DNA of 64,000 nucleotides, taken from contig JADJBC010000041.1 in NCBI GenBank assembly GCA_016703945.1, positions 1 to 64,000 of the forward strand, in the 5' to 3' direction. Origin of the DNA: Candidatus Aalborgicola danicus. Its GTDB lineage: Bacteria; Pseudomonadota; Gammaproteobacteria; Burkholderiales; Burkholderiaceae_C. This document shows, one piece after another, positions 18,597 through 27,666 of the stretch. Below the pieces are notes generated by a model that had not been told where the DNA came from, did no database searches, and saw nothing but the letters and a program-made list of their open reading frames with translations. Both the position numbers and the translations under genes were made by a program. The first letter of the stretch is position 1. Every line of letters begins with the position of its first letter.

Positions 18597-21539
18597 TCAG
18601 AATTCGTAGGCTGCAGACAGGCGAATTGCACGGGGCGCTTGAATGCTGGTTGCCACAGGCTGGCCATAGGCTGGATCAGCCGAGCGCAACGCTGTTTCAC
18701 CTTGCTCGTTGATACCACGCACGCCACGTGCATTGAAGATATTCAAAGCGTCAACCGTAAACGTCAGGCCCTTTTGCCAGCCTGGTGTGTAGGTGGCCTG
18801 CAGGTTGACTTCGTTGGTCCAGTCCAGGCGACCTTGTGAGCCACGGGGTGTTGGAACACCGTTGCAGTAGAACGACGAAGAGCCGTACTGGATGGACACA
18901 GTGTCAGTGGTTCCGTTGTAGTAACCGAAGCAGTTCTTAGGACGACCACTCTTGGACACCAAGCTACCGCCGACACGCCATTCGTTATTCAGCGCGTAAG
19001 AGCCAAACATCTTGATGGTGTGCTGACGATCATTTGGCAGGTCGCCGTAAGCGCCTTCCATCAGACCTGGGTAGTCAAAGTCCTGGCTGATACCGGCGTC
19101 ATCCTGACCAATGTCGGACTTCACATAACCTTCGGTGTTACCGCGGCTACGTGCATACACGTAAGAACCTTGGAAGCTCCACTTCTTGTCCCAGGCGCGT
19201 TCGAAAGTAACTTCGATCGCATCATAAAGACGCTCTGGCTCCGGCATTTGCAGGGCAACAGCGGGAATCAACACGGGTGTCAATGTGCCCGATCCATCCA
19301 AATCGATGTTGGCCTTCAGATCACGCCCTGCGTTGTACAGGAAGCAGTGACCAATTGCGCCACCGATGGCATCGGCTTGAGCTTGGGTATAGCCGTTCTT
19401 GATGGCCCATGCCGCAGGACCTTCGTCGTTACAGATGTCATCCATCGCATCGCGCAGCTTGCGGTGGGTGTACTTCATGCCGAACGACCAGTTAGCAGCC
19501 AGGGCCTTCTGGAATCCAAGGATGAATTCGTCTTGGTGCATCGGTTTGATATCAGGATCAACCACGGACAGCGGGTTGGGCGTCGCACCGGTGCTGGAAA
19601 CCAGTCTGGTTCCAAGCATGGCACCCATCAGAGGAATCTGCTTGGGCAAGGCGCCGACGCCGTTGTAGACGTAGAACTCACGGTAATCGCTTTCCGAACC
19701 TGCCAAACGAACGTTGGTGTTCGCGTAGACCGGGATGAAGTAACGACCGAGGTTACCGTAGACCTTCAAGTCACCCTTGCCAGACACATCCCACGATGCG
19801 CCAAAGCGGGGCGCCCAGGTATTCTTAATGTCGATGAAGGGGATGCCGTCTGCGTTGTTGTTCGTGAACTGCTCGTTACGAATGCCAGCGTTGATCAGGA
19901 CGTCCTTGGTGACCTGGAAGTTGTCTTCCACATACCAGGCGGAATTCTTGGTCAAGAATGAGCCGCCGTTTTTGAAGGTCCGGGCAGCAACATACTGAAT
20001 GGGTGCGCCAGTGGTGTTGACATAACCATTGGCCAACCTAGAACCATTGTTCAGCGTGAAAATTTGGTAACGTGTGTCGCCAGGATAAACCGTTCCGTCA
20101 ACCACGGTGTACTTCTCAGTGTCGAGACCGGCGCGAATCTGGTGATTGCCCCAGGTGTATTCACCGTCCAAACGGAAGGCTTCACGCTTGTCATTGGCCG
20201 TCGGGTCTGTAATTGCCGTCGCAGTCGAGCAACCGTAAGTAATACGGGGGCTGACACGGTCATCACGAACGAATGGGCAACCAGCGGTAGAGATGTCGGA
20301 CGAACGAGAGTATGCACCACGCGCAAACATGGCAGACATGTTGAAGTCGTCGGTGATCCAGCTGGTCCACTTCAGAATGTGGTTTTCGCCACCGTAGGTA
20401 TAGGCTTCAGAACCAACATAGTCACCCTTGGCAGTACCGTACTTGACAGGTGACTTCCAGGTGTCGATGTAGTCAGTGGTTTTGTCGCTGAACGACGTGA
20501 ACTCCAGCAGGTTGCTCTTGTTGATGTTCCAATCCAACTTGATCAAATAATTGGGCGACTTGTTCGACAGCGCGGTCTGGCGATCCACACCATAGGTATC
20601 CGTTGTCTTGTTGGCGCCTTCGATAATACCGAAGAAGAACAGCTCATCCTGGATGATCGGGCCGCTGCCCCAGATGTTCATCTTGGTGTCTGATGTACCA
20701 CCGTCACGGGTCTTCAGTTCCCAATCACCGCTGGCATTCTTCTCGGAATAGACAGAAGAACCTTTCCATTGGACTGGTGCGTAGCTGGCGCTGATACCAC
20801 CGTGCCAATCATTGGTACCACGCTTGGTGTTCACACTGATCACGCCACCCAATGAGCGGCCGAACTCAGCGCCGTAACCACCGGTCTTGACCTGGTGCTC
20901 ACCAATCGCTTCAAACGGGATCTGGTTGAATGCAACACCGTTGACGATGTTGGTCACGTTGAAACCGTTGATGTAGTACGCATTCTCAGCAGGGGATGCG
21001 CCGCCGAGGGATGGTACGTTGCCGCCGCGCGAACCGGTTTGACCGATACGGCCGTCACCTTCAACAGCGCCAGGGGCCAACAGTGTCACTGCAGTGACGT
21101 CTTTGATCACGGGGATGCGATCAATGGTTGCCTTTGTCAGGGTCTGGCTGGATTCAGTGGACTTGACGTCCAAAGAACGGTTGGCGGAACCTGTAACCAC
21201 CACGGTCTGCAAGGAACCGAAATAGGCGTCAGAACCTTGGCCGGCCTGAACTTCCACAGTCTTGGTGTCTTTGCTACCGTTGGCGTTGATAACGGTTACG
21301 GTGTAGGTACCGGATGGCAACTGGGATACTTGTGCAGCACCGTCGTCGTTTGCCTTCAGTTGGCGCGAAACACCAATGGATTTGTTCTCAATGACGATCG
21401 ACGCACCTTTGCTGGCGCGCACGTTGATGGAGCCTGCGCTCTGCTGTGCATGAACCGCACCAGCGGCCAGCAAGAGACCGGCTGCGGCTGCAACTGCGGT
21501 ACGCCTCCATAGGGGAGACTGTGGCAAATATTTGCTCAT
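18597..21539 (-). CDS. TonB-dependent receptor with carboxypeptidase-like N-terminal domain
   Basis: About 980 residues from the ATG at 21539, with TTGGAG upstream; an in-frame extension to 21578 is less likely. The signal peptide ends at AVHA/QQ (~32). Residues ~35-105 form a carboxypeptidase-regulatory-like/CnaB-type domain. A plug domain follows (~120-245; GGNVPSLGGASPAENAYYI-like region). The rest is a 22-strand beta barrel ending in the outer-membrane signature AAYEF. This architecture is the Oar/SusC-like class, whose ligands include peptides, siderophores or glycans. Next to exbB-exbD-exbD-tonB and two peptide transporters, a peptide-related substrate is a reasonable guess, not a demonstrated one. 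Confidence 0.9.
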   Translation of the reverse strand: MSKYLPQSPLWRRTAVAAAAGLLLAAGAVHAQQSAGSINVRASKGASIVIENKSIGVSRQLKANDDGAAQVSQLPSGTYTVTVINANGSKDTKTVEVQAGQGSDAYFGSLQTVVVTGSANRSLDVKSTESSQTLTKATIDRIPVIKDVTAVTLLAPGAVEGDGRIGQTGSRGGNVPSLGGASPAENAYYINGFNVTNIVNGVAFNQIPFEAIGEHQVKTGGYGAEFGRSLGGVISVNTKRGTNDWHGGISASYAPVQWKGSSVYSEKNASGDWELKTRDGGTSDTKMNIWGSGPIIQDELFFFGIIEGANKTTDTYGVDRQTALSNKSPNYLIKLDWNINKSNLLEFTSFSDKTTDYIDTWKSPVKYGTAKGDYVGSEAYTYGGENHILKWTSWITDDFNMSAMFARGAYSRSSDISTAGCPFVRDDRVSPRITYGCSTATAITDPTANDKREAFRLDGEYTWGNHQIRAGLDTEKYTVVDGTVYPGDTRYQIFTLNNGSRLANGYVNTTGAPIQYVAARTFKNGGSFLTKNSAWYVEDNFQVTKDVLINAGIRNEQFTNNNADGIPFIDIKNTWAPRFGASWDVSGKGDLKVYGNLGRYFIPVYANTNVRLAGSESDYREFYVYNGVGALPKQIPLMGAMLGTRLVSSTGATPNPLSVVDPDIKPMHQDEFILGFQKALAANWSFGMKYTHRKLRDAMDDICNDEGPAAWAIKNGYTQAQADAIGGAIGHCFLYNAGRDLKANIDLDGSGTLTPVLIPAVALQMPEPERLYDAIEVTFERAWDKKWSFQGSYVYARSRGNTEGYVKSDIGQDDAGISQDFDYPGLMEGAYGDLPNDRQHTIKMFGSYALNNEWRVGGSLVSKSGRPKNCFGYYNGTTDTVSIQYGSSSFYCNGVPTPRGSQGRLDWTNEVNLQATYTPGWQKGLTFTVDALNIFNARGVRGINEQGETALRSADPAYGQPVATSIQAPRAIRLSAAYEF

Positions 21540-21695
21540 AAAGATAAAACTCCAAGAATTAGATAAACGACCCATCACTTTACTTATAAAGTGGGTGGAA
21601 AGCAGTCGGGCGAACCCTGCTTGTACCCTTTTCGTAACAATCTGTTGCGTTAGTGCATCAATCTGTCACAAAGTTGTGATGGGGCTATGAAAAGC

Positions 21696-21726
21696 AAAAA
21701 AGCCGCGGTGGTTTCCCACGGCGGCT
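21696..21726 (-). terminator. rho-independent terminator after tonB
   Basis: On the minus strand an 11-bp stem with one mismatch (AGCCGCCGTGG against CCACCGCGGCT, GAAA loop) is followed by six T. It lies 44 bases beyond the tonB stop and separates the exb-tonB operon from the receptor gene. Confidence 0.8.
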
Positions 21727-21769
21727 TGACACAAAAGAGGGCTCAGCGGCCACCCGATGCGGTGGAGTT

Positions 21770-22426
21770 TTACTCGATCTTGAACACAAACTCTTGGGTT
21801 GCCAAAATTTCCGTGGCGTCGGCCGTGCACTTGTACTGCAACATCGCCGCCTTGACCGCAGCGTGGAATACCCGCGGTCCAGAAATAATGGTGACATCCT
21901 TCACCATGCCGTCCTTCACCAGAGCCTGCGCCTTGACAGTCCCTTCAGAGCCATCCTGAATGGCCTTGCGGGGCATTTCAGGTGGCACCTGGGTTGGACA
22001 GGCGATACGCAAGTCTGCACGATTGGGCGCAGGCTTGGGCGGTGCTACAACCGCCGGTGGTGGTGGAGCAATGACGGCCGGCGTGGGAGGCGGCGCCGCC
22101 ACTGCAGAGATGGTGGGCGCATTGGTCACCTGCGGTGCCACATCGGGAGGTGGAACAAACGGTGGCGGTGGAGCTTCAACAACCTGCGCTTCCGGAGGTT
22201 TGATCTGCTTCGGCGGTGGTGGCGGTGGTGGTGGAATGATCACCTCTTGAATCACTACGGCTTCGAGTGGTTTCTTGATGATCTTCAGCGCATCTTGGGC
22301 AGTGCCGGAAACCAGTCCCCATATCAGCAAGATATGCAAACCAATAACGACAGCGATGCCTTTGTAACGCCGCGAAGGGTCCCTTGGCCGGTAGACCGGG
22401 TGTAAGCCAAGCGTATTCATATTCAT
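21770..22426 (-). CDS. tonB: energy transducer TonB
   Basis: 218 residues. It has a short cytoplasmic N-terminus and one membrane helix (~22-41) with the family histidine (IGLHILLIWG). A proline-rich periplasmic spacer follows (~62-135, with runs of PPPPPP), then a C-terminal TonB domain (~140-218) ending in an FVFKIE strand. It couples the proton motive force harvested by ExbB/ExbD to outer-membrane receptors. Its start overlaps the preceding exbD by four bases. Confidence 0.95.
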   Translation of the reverse strand: MNMNTLGLHPVYRPRDPSRRYKGIAVVIGLHILLIWGLVSGTAQDALKIIKKPLEAVVIQEVIIPPPPPPPPKQIKPPEAQVVEAPPPPFVPPPDVAPQVTNAPTISAVAAPPPTPAVIAPPPPAVVAPPKPAPNRADLRIACPTQVPPEMPRKAIQDGSEGTVKAQALVKDGMVKDVTIISGPRVFHAAVKAAMLQYKCTADATEILATQEFVFKIE

Positions 22427-22851
22427 TGGACGAACTGCTCGCTTCCGATTACCGCCATTTTTGTCAAGCCCTTGCGTTTGGACGTAGACAAAACGTTGGC
22501 GAACACGGCGTATTGAGAGCCCTTGTTAGGCCGAATGTGCACTTCAGGCTGACTGGGTTGTTGTGCTACGGTTGCCATATTGGCTTCCAATTCTTCAGCC
22601 GACACTGCCACACCCTGCCAATACACCACGCTAGTTTCGTCAATATCAATCTGGATTTTTTCCGGCTTGATGTTGTTGGTCGGCGGCGCACCGACGGGCA
22701 TATCCAGACTCACTGCATGTAACTGGATGGGGATCGTGATGATCAACATCACCAACAACACCAACATCACGTCAATCAACGGAGTGGTATTGATGTCCAT
22801 CAGCACTTCAGGTTCGTCCGAACCCCCGGGACTTCCTACATTCATAGACAT
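22423..22851 (-). CDS. exbD: ExbD/TolR-family biopolymer transport protein (second copy)
   Basis: 142 residues. A short N-terminal tail precedes a single membrane helix (~25-45) that carries the essential aspartate in NTTPLIDVMLVLLVM. The periplasmic domain is typical of ExbD. It is the second of two adjacent exbD genes; its N-terminus (MSMNVGSPGGSDE) nearly repeats that of the other copy, which shows tandem duplication followed by divergence of the periplasmic part. It acts with ExbB in the TonB motor. Confidence 0.93.
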   Translation of the reverse strand: MSMNVGSPGGSDEPEVLMDINTTPLIDVMLVLLVMLIITIPIQLHAVSLDMPVGAPPTNNIKPEKIQIDIDETSVVYWQGVAVSAEELEANMATVAQQPSQPEVHIRPNKGSQYAVFANVLSTSKRKGLTKMAVIGSEQFVQ

Positions 22852-22881
22852 ATGGGTATTCCTTGCAATACTGGTGAGGCT

Positions 22882-23313
22882 TTAGCCACCCAGTGCGGGC
22901 GGTTCAGTAATGAACGCCACTTTGACGATGCCTGCGCGCTGGCAAGCGTACAGAATCTTGCCAACACCTTCGTATCGGGAAGCCATATCGCCGCGAATCT
23001 GAACTTCGGGTTGCGGCTTGACCGTCGAAACCTTCTTCAGTTTGTCAACCAGCGCTTCCACATTGGAAATCTTCTGGTCATACCAGAAGACGCCACCTGC
23101 GCTGTCAACCGAAATGATGATGTTTTCTGGTTTGGTTTCCCGAATCTCAACCCGCTCTTTGGGCAGGCTGACGGGAATCGAGGTTGTGACGACAGGGATG
23201 GTGATCAAGAAAATGATCAGCATCACCAGCATCACGTCCACCAGGGGTGTTGTGTTAATGGCTGATATGACGGCATCTTCTTCGCCGTCAGGACTGCCAA
23301 CGTTCATGGACAT
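22882..23313 (-). CDS. exbD: ExbD/TolR-family biopolymer transport protein (first copy)
   Basis: 143 residues, with the membrane helix carrying Asp in NTTPLVDVMLVMLIIF and a periplasmic domain typical of ExbD. It lies between exbB and the second exbD in an operon exbB-exbD-exbD-tonB, an arrangement also known from Xanthomonas. The paired copies may form a heteromeric motor; this is inference. Confidence 0.93.
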   Translation of the reverse strand: MSMNVGSPDGEEDAVISAINTTPLVDVMLVMLIIFLITIPVVTTSIPVSLPKERVEIRETKPENIIISVDSAGGVFWYDQKISNVEALVDKLKKVSTVKPQPEVQIRGDMASRYEGVGKILYACQRAGIVKVAFITEPPALGG

Positions 23314-23347
23314 AGAGCCATCCTTCTGCGTAAGTTACGCAACGCGA

Positions 23348-24193
23348 TCAGCTCTTGGCAGCAGTCGAGGAACCGAGCAAAACAGCGTGCAAATCGCCAC
23401 CGAAACTGCGGACATCGTCCATGACTGCCTTGTTGCGGCTGATCAGGTAGTTGTACGCCAACACGGCGGGAACGGCAACTGCCAGACCCAAAGCGGTCAT
23501 GATCAGCGCAGAACCCACGGGGCCTGCCACCTTGTCAATGGAGGCCTGGCCGGACATACCAATGGCGGTCAACGCGTTGTAAATGCCCCAAACCGTTCCA
23601 AACAAACCAACGAAGGGAGAAATGGAACCGACAGTTGCCAGGAAAGACAGGCCGCTTTGCATTTCGCGGTTCACGCGGTCAACGGAGCGCTGGATACTCA
23701 TGCTGATCCAGTCCGTCAGGGGAATGTGCCCCATCAGACCACTGTGTTTTTTGGTCGCTTCCACACCAGCGGCTGCAATGAACTGATAGGGACTATCTTT
23801 GTGCAGCGCTGCAGCGCCTTGTGCAACCGTACCGGCACTCCAGAATTTTTCGGTGGCTTCACGGGCAAATTTGGCGGCCTTGGCCTGCTCCAGCATCTTG
23901 ACGGCCAGGATGTACCAGCTACCCATACTCATGATGCCCAACATGATGAGCACGCCCATATCCACTGAGTGGGCGTTGGTCCAGAGGGCGGCGATGCCGT
24001 AGGGGTTATCGGTTGTGCCTTCTACTTTTTTTGCGGTCGCGTCGGTTTTCACCTCGGTTGCGACAGGTGCTGCGACCGGCGCGGCAGTTTGAGCCAGGGC
24101 GGCAGTCGACATGCCAGCAACGCCAACAAACGCCAGACCGATGGATAGGGCCCAGGCACGGACCAACACTTTGAACTTAGTATGCACAATCAT
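23348..24193 (-). CDS. exbB: ExbB/TolQ/MotA-family proton channel
   Basis: 281 residues with an N-terminal signal-like helix ending AALAQT and an alanine-rich stretch. Three membrane helices of the MotA/TolQ/ExbB domain follow (~75-95, ~175-205, ~215-245). Conserved features include PFVGLFGTVWGIYNA and GPVGSALIMTALGLAVAVPAVLAYN. The annotated ATG has its AAAGGA ribosome site only two bases away. The GTG two codons on would have normal spacing, so the true start may be 24187. It is the first gene of the exb-tonB operon. Confidence 0.93.
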   Translation of the reverse strand: MIVHTKFKVLVRAWALSIGLAFVGVAGMSTAALAQTAAPVAAPVATEVKTDATAKKVEGTTDNPYGIAALWTNAHSVDMGVLIMLGIMSMGSWYILAVKMLEQAKAAKFAREATEKFWSAGTVAQGAAALHKDSPYQFIAAAGVEATKKHSGLMGHIPLTDWISMSIQRSVDRVNREMQSGLSFLATVGSISPFVGLFGTVWGIYNALTAIGMSGQASIDKVAGPVGSALIMTALGLAVAVPAVLAYNYLISRNKAVMDDVRSFGGDLHAVLLGSSTAAKS

Positions 24194-24461
24194 TTCCTTT
24201 TAGAAAAACTAACAATCGCCATATGAATTCCGGGTCGGAATCCTTGGCGCAGCGTCCGTGAACTGCGAAATTTAAAACCGACTATTGTAATTTGCCTAGA
24301 TGCGGCTGTGTCTTTATCCCGCAGAACTCCACCTAGCGTTTTCGATATCAGGGTTTCCACCTGATTACCTCCAAACGCCTTCAGCAATTCCCATGCCTGA
24401 ATCGTTTTCTCGGGTCTTCCATAGAATCAAAGAATCTGAAATCAAGCCACGGACAGTGAAG

Positions 24462-26534
24462 ATGGAACTCACCTCCCGGGACAAACAGTCCACAAACCCC
24501 CTATTGCAAATCTGGGGCAAGCCCTATGGGCTACCCCCCTTCGGCTCAGTAGTTCCAGCGCATTTCAAACCGGCTTTCGACCTGGCCATGGCATCGCACA
24601 TGGCAGAGCTAGAGTCGATCGCCAAGCAATCGTCACCACCGAACTTTGACAACACGGTAGCAGAATTGGATCGCAGTGGCCGAGAGTTGGAAAGAATTAC
24701 TCTGTTGTTTCACAACCTGACCACCAGTGAGACGTCGGATGAACTGCGTGCTGTACAGACGGAAATGGCGCCGCTGTTGGCAGCCCACGAAAACGCCATC
24801 TTTATGCATGCCGGACTGTTCGGACGTATTGATGCCTTGTATCAGGACCGGGGACGCCTGGCACTGGACGCAGAACAACTGCGCATGCTCGAACGCATCC
24901 ACCTGGACTTCGTCAGGGCCGGCGCCCGCCTGACCGGCCAGCAGCGGCTGCGGTATGGGGCTGTCATGTCCGAACTGGCTTCTTTGACCACGCAGTTTTC
25001 ACAGAATGTTCTGGCAGAGGAAGCTGCCTTTGCGCTGCAACTGCGCGACGACAAAGACCTGGCAGGGCTTCCGGGTTTCGTGCGCGACGCAGCGCGTGCC
25101 GCGGCCGAACAAAGGGGCCTGGGCCCGGGCGCCTTTGTGATCACGCTGTCTCCGTCATTGGCTGAGCCATTTTTGACTTTCTCGGACCGGCGTGATCTTC
25201 GGGAGACCGTCTGGCGGGCTCGAAAGTCGCGGGGCGCAAACGGTGGCGCCCACGACAATCGGGGGGTGGCCGCAAGAATTATGGTCTTGCGCCAGGAACA
25301 AGCGGCACTGCATGGGTACGCGAGTTACGCCGAGTATGAATTGGTGGACCGCATGGCCGAAAATGCGCAGGCTGTATTTGACCTCCTGTACCAGGCTTGG
25401 GTTCCAGCCAAGGAGCAGGCGGACCTGGACCGTGTGGCTCTGGTCGACATGGCGCGCACCCTGGGGCAACCGGTGCCGATCGCCGCCTGGGACTGGCGCT
25501 ACCTGGCGCAGAAGGTCCGTGCACAACGGTTTGATCTGGACGACGCAGAGCTCAAGCCCTATTTCTCTCTGGATGCCATGGTTGCGGCCATGTTCGACTG
25601 CGCGCACCGCCTGTTTGGCCTTCACTTTGTGGAACAACCGGGCATTGCGCTGCACCACCCTGACGCGCGCCTGTGGGAGGTGCGCAGGGCAGACGACAGC
25701 CTGGTGGGTATCTTCATCGGTGACAATTTTGCCCGCACGTCCAAACGCAGCGGCGCCTGGATGAGCGTGTTTCGTAGCCAGTCGGGCCACGCCGGTGGCA
25801 CCTTGCCGATCGTCATCAACAATAACAACTTTGCCAAAGCCAAGCCTTGTTTGCTGAGTTTTGACGACGTCCGAACGCTGTTTCACGAATTTGGCCACGG
25901 CTTGCACGGGCTTTTGTCACAGGTCCGTTATGAGCGCCTGGCCGGGACGCAGGTGCTGCGTGACTTTGTCGAGCTTCCATCGCAATTGTTTGAAAATTGG
26001 GCCATGGAGCCGCAGGTTTTGCAACGCCATGCGCGTAACTATGCGTCGGGCGATCCCATGCCGGTGGAATTGCTGGAGAAACTCAAGCGATCGCGCCAAT
26101 TTGACCAGGCTTGGGCCACCGTTCAATACACAGGGCCGGCACTGCTGGACATGGCTTTGCATTCACTCCCCAACGGAACTCCGGTCGATATCGACGCTTT
26201 TGAGGCGGAGCAATCCGCAAAACTCGGCATACCTGCGGATATCGGTCAGCGCCACTACCTTTCGCACTTTCAACATTTGTTTTCCGGAGCGAGTTACGCC
26301 GCGGGCTACTACGTCTACATGTGGGCCGAAGTCTTGGAAGCCGATGGTTTTGAAGCGTTCACCGAGACCGGAGACCCCTTTGACAAGGCCACTGCCGCGC
26401 GACTGTTGCGGACCATTTATAGTTCGGGCAACACCCAAAACCCGGCAGACGCCTACCGCGCATTCCGTGGGCGCGATCCACGTATCGAGCCGATGCTGCA
26501 TAAGCGTGGCCTGAAGGCGGCAACCACCGCCTAG
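24462..26534 (+). CDS. M3-family oligopeptidase (Dcp/OpdA type)
   Basis: About 690 residues from the ATG at 24462. A longer frame reaches back to 24300 but its extra 54 residues do not resemble the family. The catalytic zinc motif HEFGH lies at ~475-479, with the downstream glutamate in FVELPSQLFENW. Thimet-type oligopeptidases and dipeptidyl carboxypeptidase of this family are cytosolic and trim peptides of about 5-20 residues. Placed beside two peptide importers and a TonB system, it could process the imported peptides. OpdA and Dcp cannot be told apart by eye. Confidence 0.92.
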   Translation: MELTSRDKQSTNPLLQIWGKPYGLPPFGSVVPAHFKPAFDLAMASHMAELESIAKQSSPPNFDNTVAELDRSGRELERITLLFHNLTTSETSDELRAVQTEMAPLLAAHENAIFMHAGLFGRIDALYQDRGRLALDAEQLRMLERIHLDFVRAGARLTGQQRLRYGAVMSELASLTTQFSQNVLAEEAAFALQLRDDKDLAGLPGFVRDAARAAAEQRGLGPGAFVITLSPSLAEPFLTFSDRRDLRETVWRARKSRGANGGAHDNRGVAARIMVLRQEQAALHGYASYAEYELVDRMAENAQAVFDLLYQAWVPAKEQADLDRVALVDMARTLGQPVPIAAWDWRYLAQKVRAQRFDLDDAELKPYFSLDAMVAAMFDCAHRLFGLHFVEQPGIALHHPDARLWEVRRADDSLVGIFIGDNFARTSKRSGAWMSVFRSQSGHAGGTLPIVINNNNFAKAKPCLLSFDDVRTLFHEFGHGLHGLLSQVRYERLAGTQVLRDFVELPSQLFENWAMEPQVLQRHARNYASGDPMPVELLEKLKRSRQFDQAWATVQYTGPALLDMALHSLPNGTPVDIDAFEAEQSAKLGIPADIGQRHYLSHFQHLFSGASYAAGYYVYMWAEVLEADGFEAFTETGDPFDKATAARLLRTIYSSGNTQNPADAYRAFRGRDPRIEPMLHKRGLKAATTA

Positions 26535-26567
26535 TTTTGGGCAACCCAAACTGCGAAAACACCACCT

Positions 26568-26990
26568 ATGTCCATCTGGAAGACACCCGTCACAGTCGAA
26601 TTGCTGACCGCCATGAGCGCCAATACGGCGACCTCCCACCTCGGGATTGAATTCTTGGAGGTTGGCGACGACTTCATCACCGCCCGGGTTCCGGTAGACG
26701 AACGCACTCGGCAACCCTACGGCCTGCTGCACGGTGGCGTCAGTGTGGTGCTGGCCGAGACGCTGGGCTCGTGCGGAGCGGCGTGCGCCAGCCCCGCGGG
26801 AAGCAAGGCAGTGGGGCTGGACATCAACGCGAACCATCTGCGCGGCGTCACCACCGGTTGGGTGACCGGCATCGCGCGACCACTTCATATTGGTCGTACA
26901 ACCCAGGTCTGGCAAATCGAGTTGCGCAACGAAGGCGGTGAATTGACCTGCATTTCACGCATCACCATGGCCATCCTGACCACGGGCTGA
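26568..26990 (+). CDS. hotdog-fold thioesterase (PaaI/EntH-like)
   Basis: 140 residues. It has the hotdog-fold thioesterase pattern with the LLHGGVSVVLAETLGS helix, in which HGG and the glutamate are the typical catalytic region, and the strand motif VGLDINANHLR. Members hydrolyse acyl- or aroyl-CoA (PaaI, MenI) or proofread acyl carrier proteins (EntH). It lies 33 bases after the peptidase gene on the same strand. The substrate is not determined. Confidence 0.88.
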   Translation: MSIWKTPVTVELLTAMSANTATSHLGIEFLEVGDDFITARVPVDERTRQPYGLLHGGVSVVLAETLGSCGAACASPAGSKAVGLDINANHLRGVTTGWVTGIARPLHIGRTTQVWQIELRNEGGELTCISRITMAILTTG

Positions 26991-27070
26991 TGGATGCACG
27001 GGCCGGAACTGTATTTGCATTTTCAAACGACAGATTTTTTGCAACAATGGCCGTTTCAAAGGGGATCTTC

Positions 27071-27625
27071 ATGAAATTGTCCAACTCTTTGGCGGCGCTT
27101 CTGTTGGTGGCGAGCGTGGCAAGCGCCAATGCGCAGACCATCAAACCGGGGCTTTGGGAATTTGCAACCCAAATGCGGGGCGGCTCCGGCCAGATGGCCG
27201 ATGCCATGGCCCAAGCGCAAAAGCAGCTGGAGAACATGCCACCGGAGCAGCGCAAGATGATCCAGGACATGATGGCCAAACAGGGCGTTCAGATCGGTGC
27301 CAGTGATGGTGGCGGGGTAACCGTCAAGGTGTGTATGACGCAGGAAATGGTGGATCGCAATGAAGTCTCCAGCCACCAGGGTGATTGCACACACACCAAC
27401 AGTCCGCGCGTCGGCAACACCATGAAATTTGCGTTCGTGTGCGCCAAACCACCGAGCAGTGGCGAAGGCGTTGTCACCTTCACCAGCCCCGAGGCGTACA
27501 GCATGAAAATGTCGACGACCACATCCATCAATGGCCGCCCAGAGAAAATGGACATGCAAAACAGCGGGCGCTGGTTGGGTGCAGACTGCGGCACCGTAAA
27601 ACCCCTGGTGATGCCTAAGAAATAG
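27071..27625 (+). CDS. DUF3617-domain periplasmic protein
   Basis: 184 residues from the ATG at 27071; the longer frame from 26990 is not supported. A signal peptide (KLSNSLAALLLVASVASANA/QT) precedes a single DUF3617 domain. Typical features are IKPGLWEFATQM near the mature start, a methionine/glutamine-rich helix, and four cysteines (VCMTQ, DCTH, FVCAK, ADCG) likely to form disulfides. These proteins are common in Comamonadaceae; no function has been established to my knowledge. Confidence 0.85.
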   Translation: MKLSNSLAALLLVASVASANAQTIKPGLWEFATQMRGGSGQMADAMAQAQKQLENMPPEQRKMIQDMMAKQGVQIGASDGGGVTVKVCMTQEMVDRNEVSSHQGDCTHTNSPRVGNTMKFAFVCAKPPSSGEGVVTFTSPEAYSMKMSTTTSINGRPEKMDMQNSGRWLGADCGTVKPLVMPKK

Positions 27626-27626
27626 C

Positions 27627-27660
27627 ACCCCCACGCTTGCCTTGGGGCGGCCCGGCTGCC
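27627..27660. repeat. GC-rich repeat, short copy
   Basis: Reads ACCCCCACGCTTGCCTTGG followed by GGCGGCCCGGC. The same two ends bracket the longer copy at 30641-30724, so this one looks like an internally deleted version. It lies between two convergent genes and may help terminate transcription. Confidence 0.55.
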
Positions 27661-27666
27661 AATTCC

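Noticed and set aside
19020..19961. 313-codon plus-strand open frame
   Set aside because: Antisense shadow of the TonB-dependent receptor, with no ribosome site and no recognisable domain.
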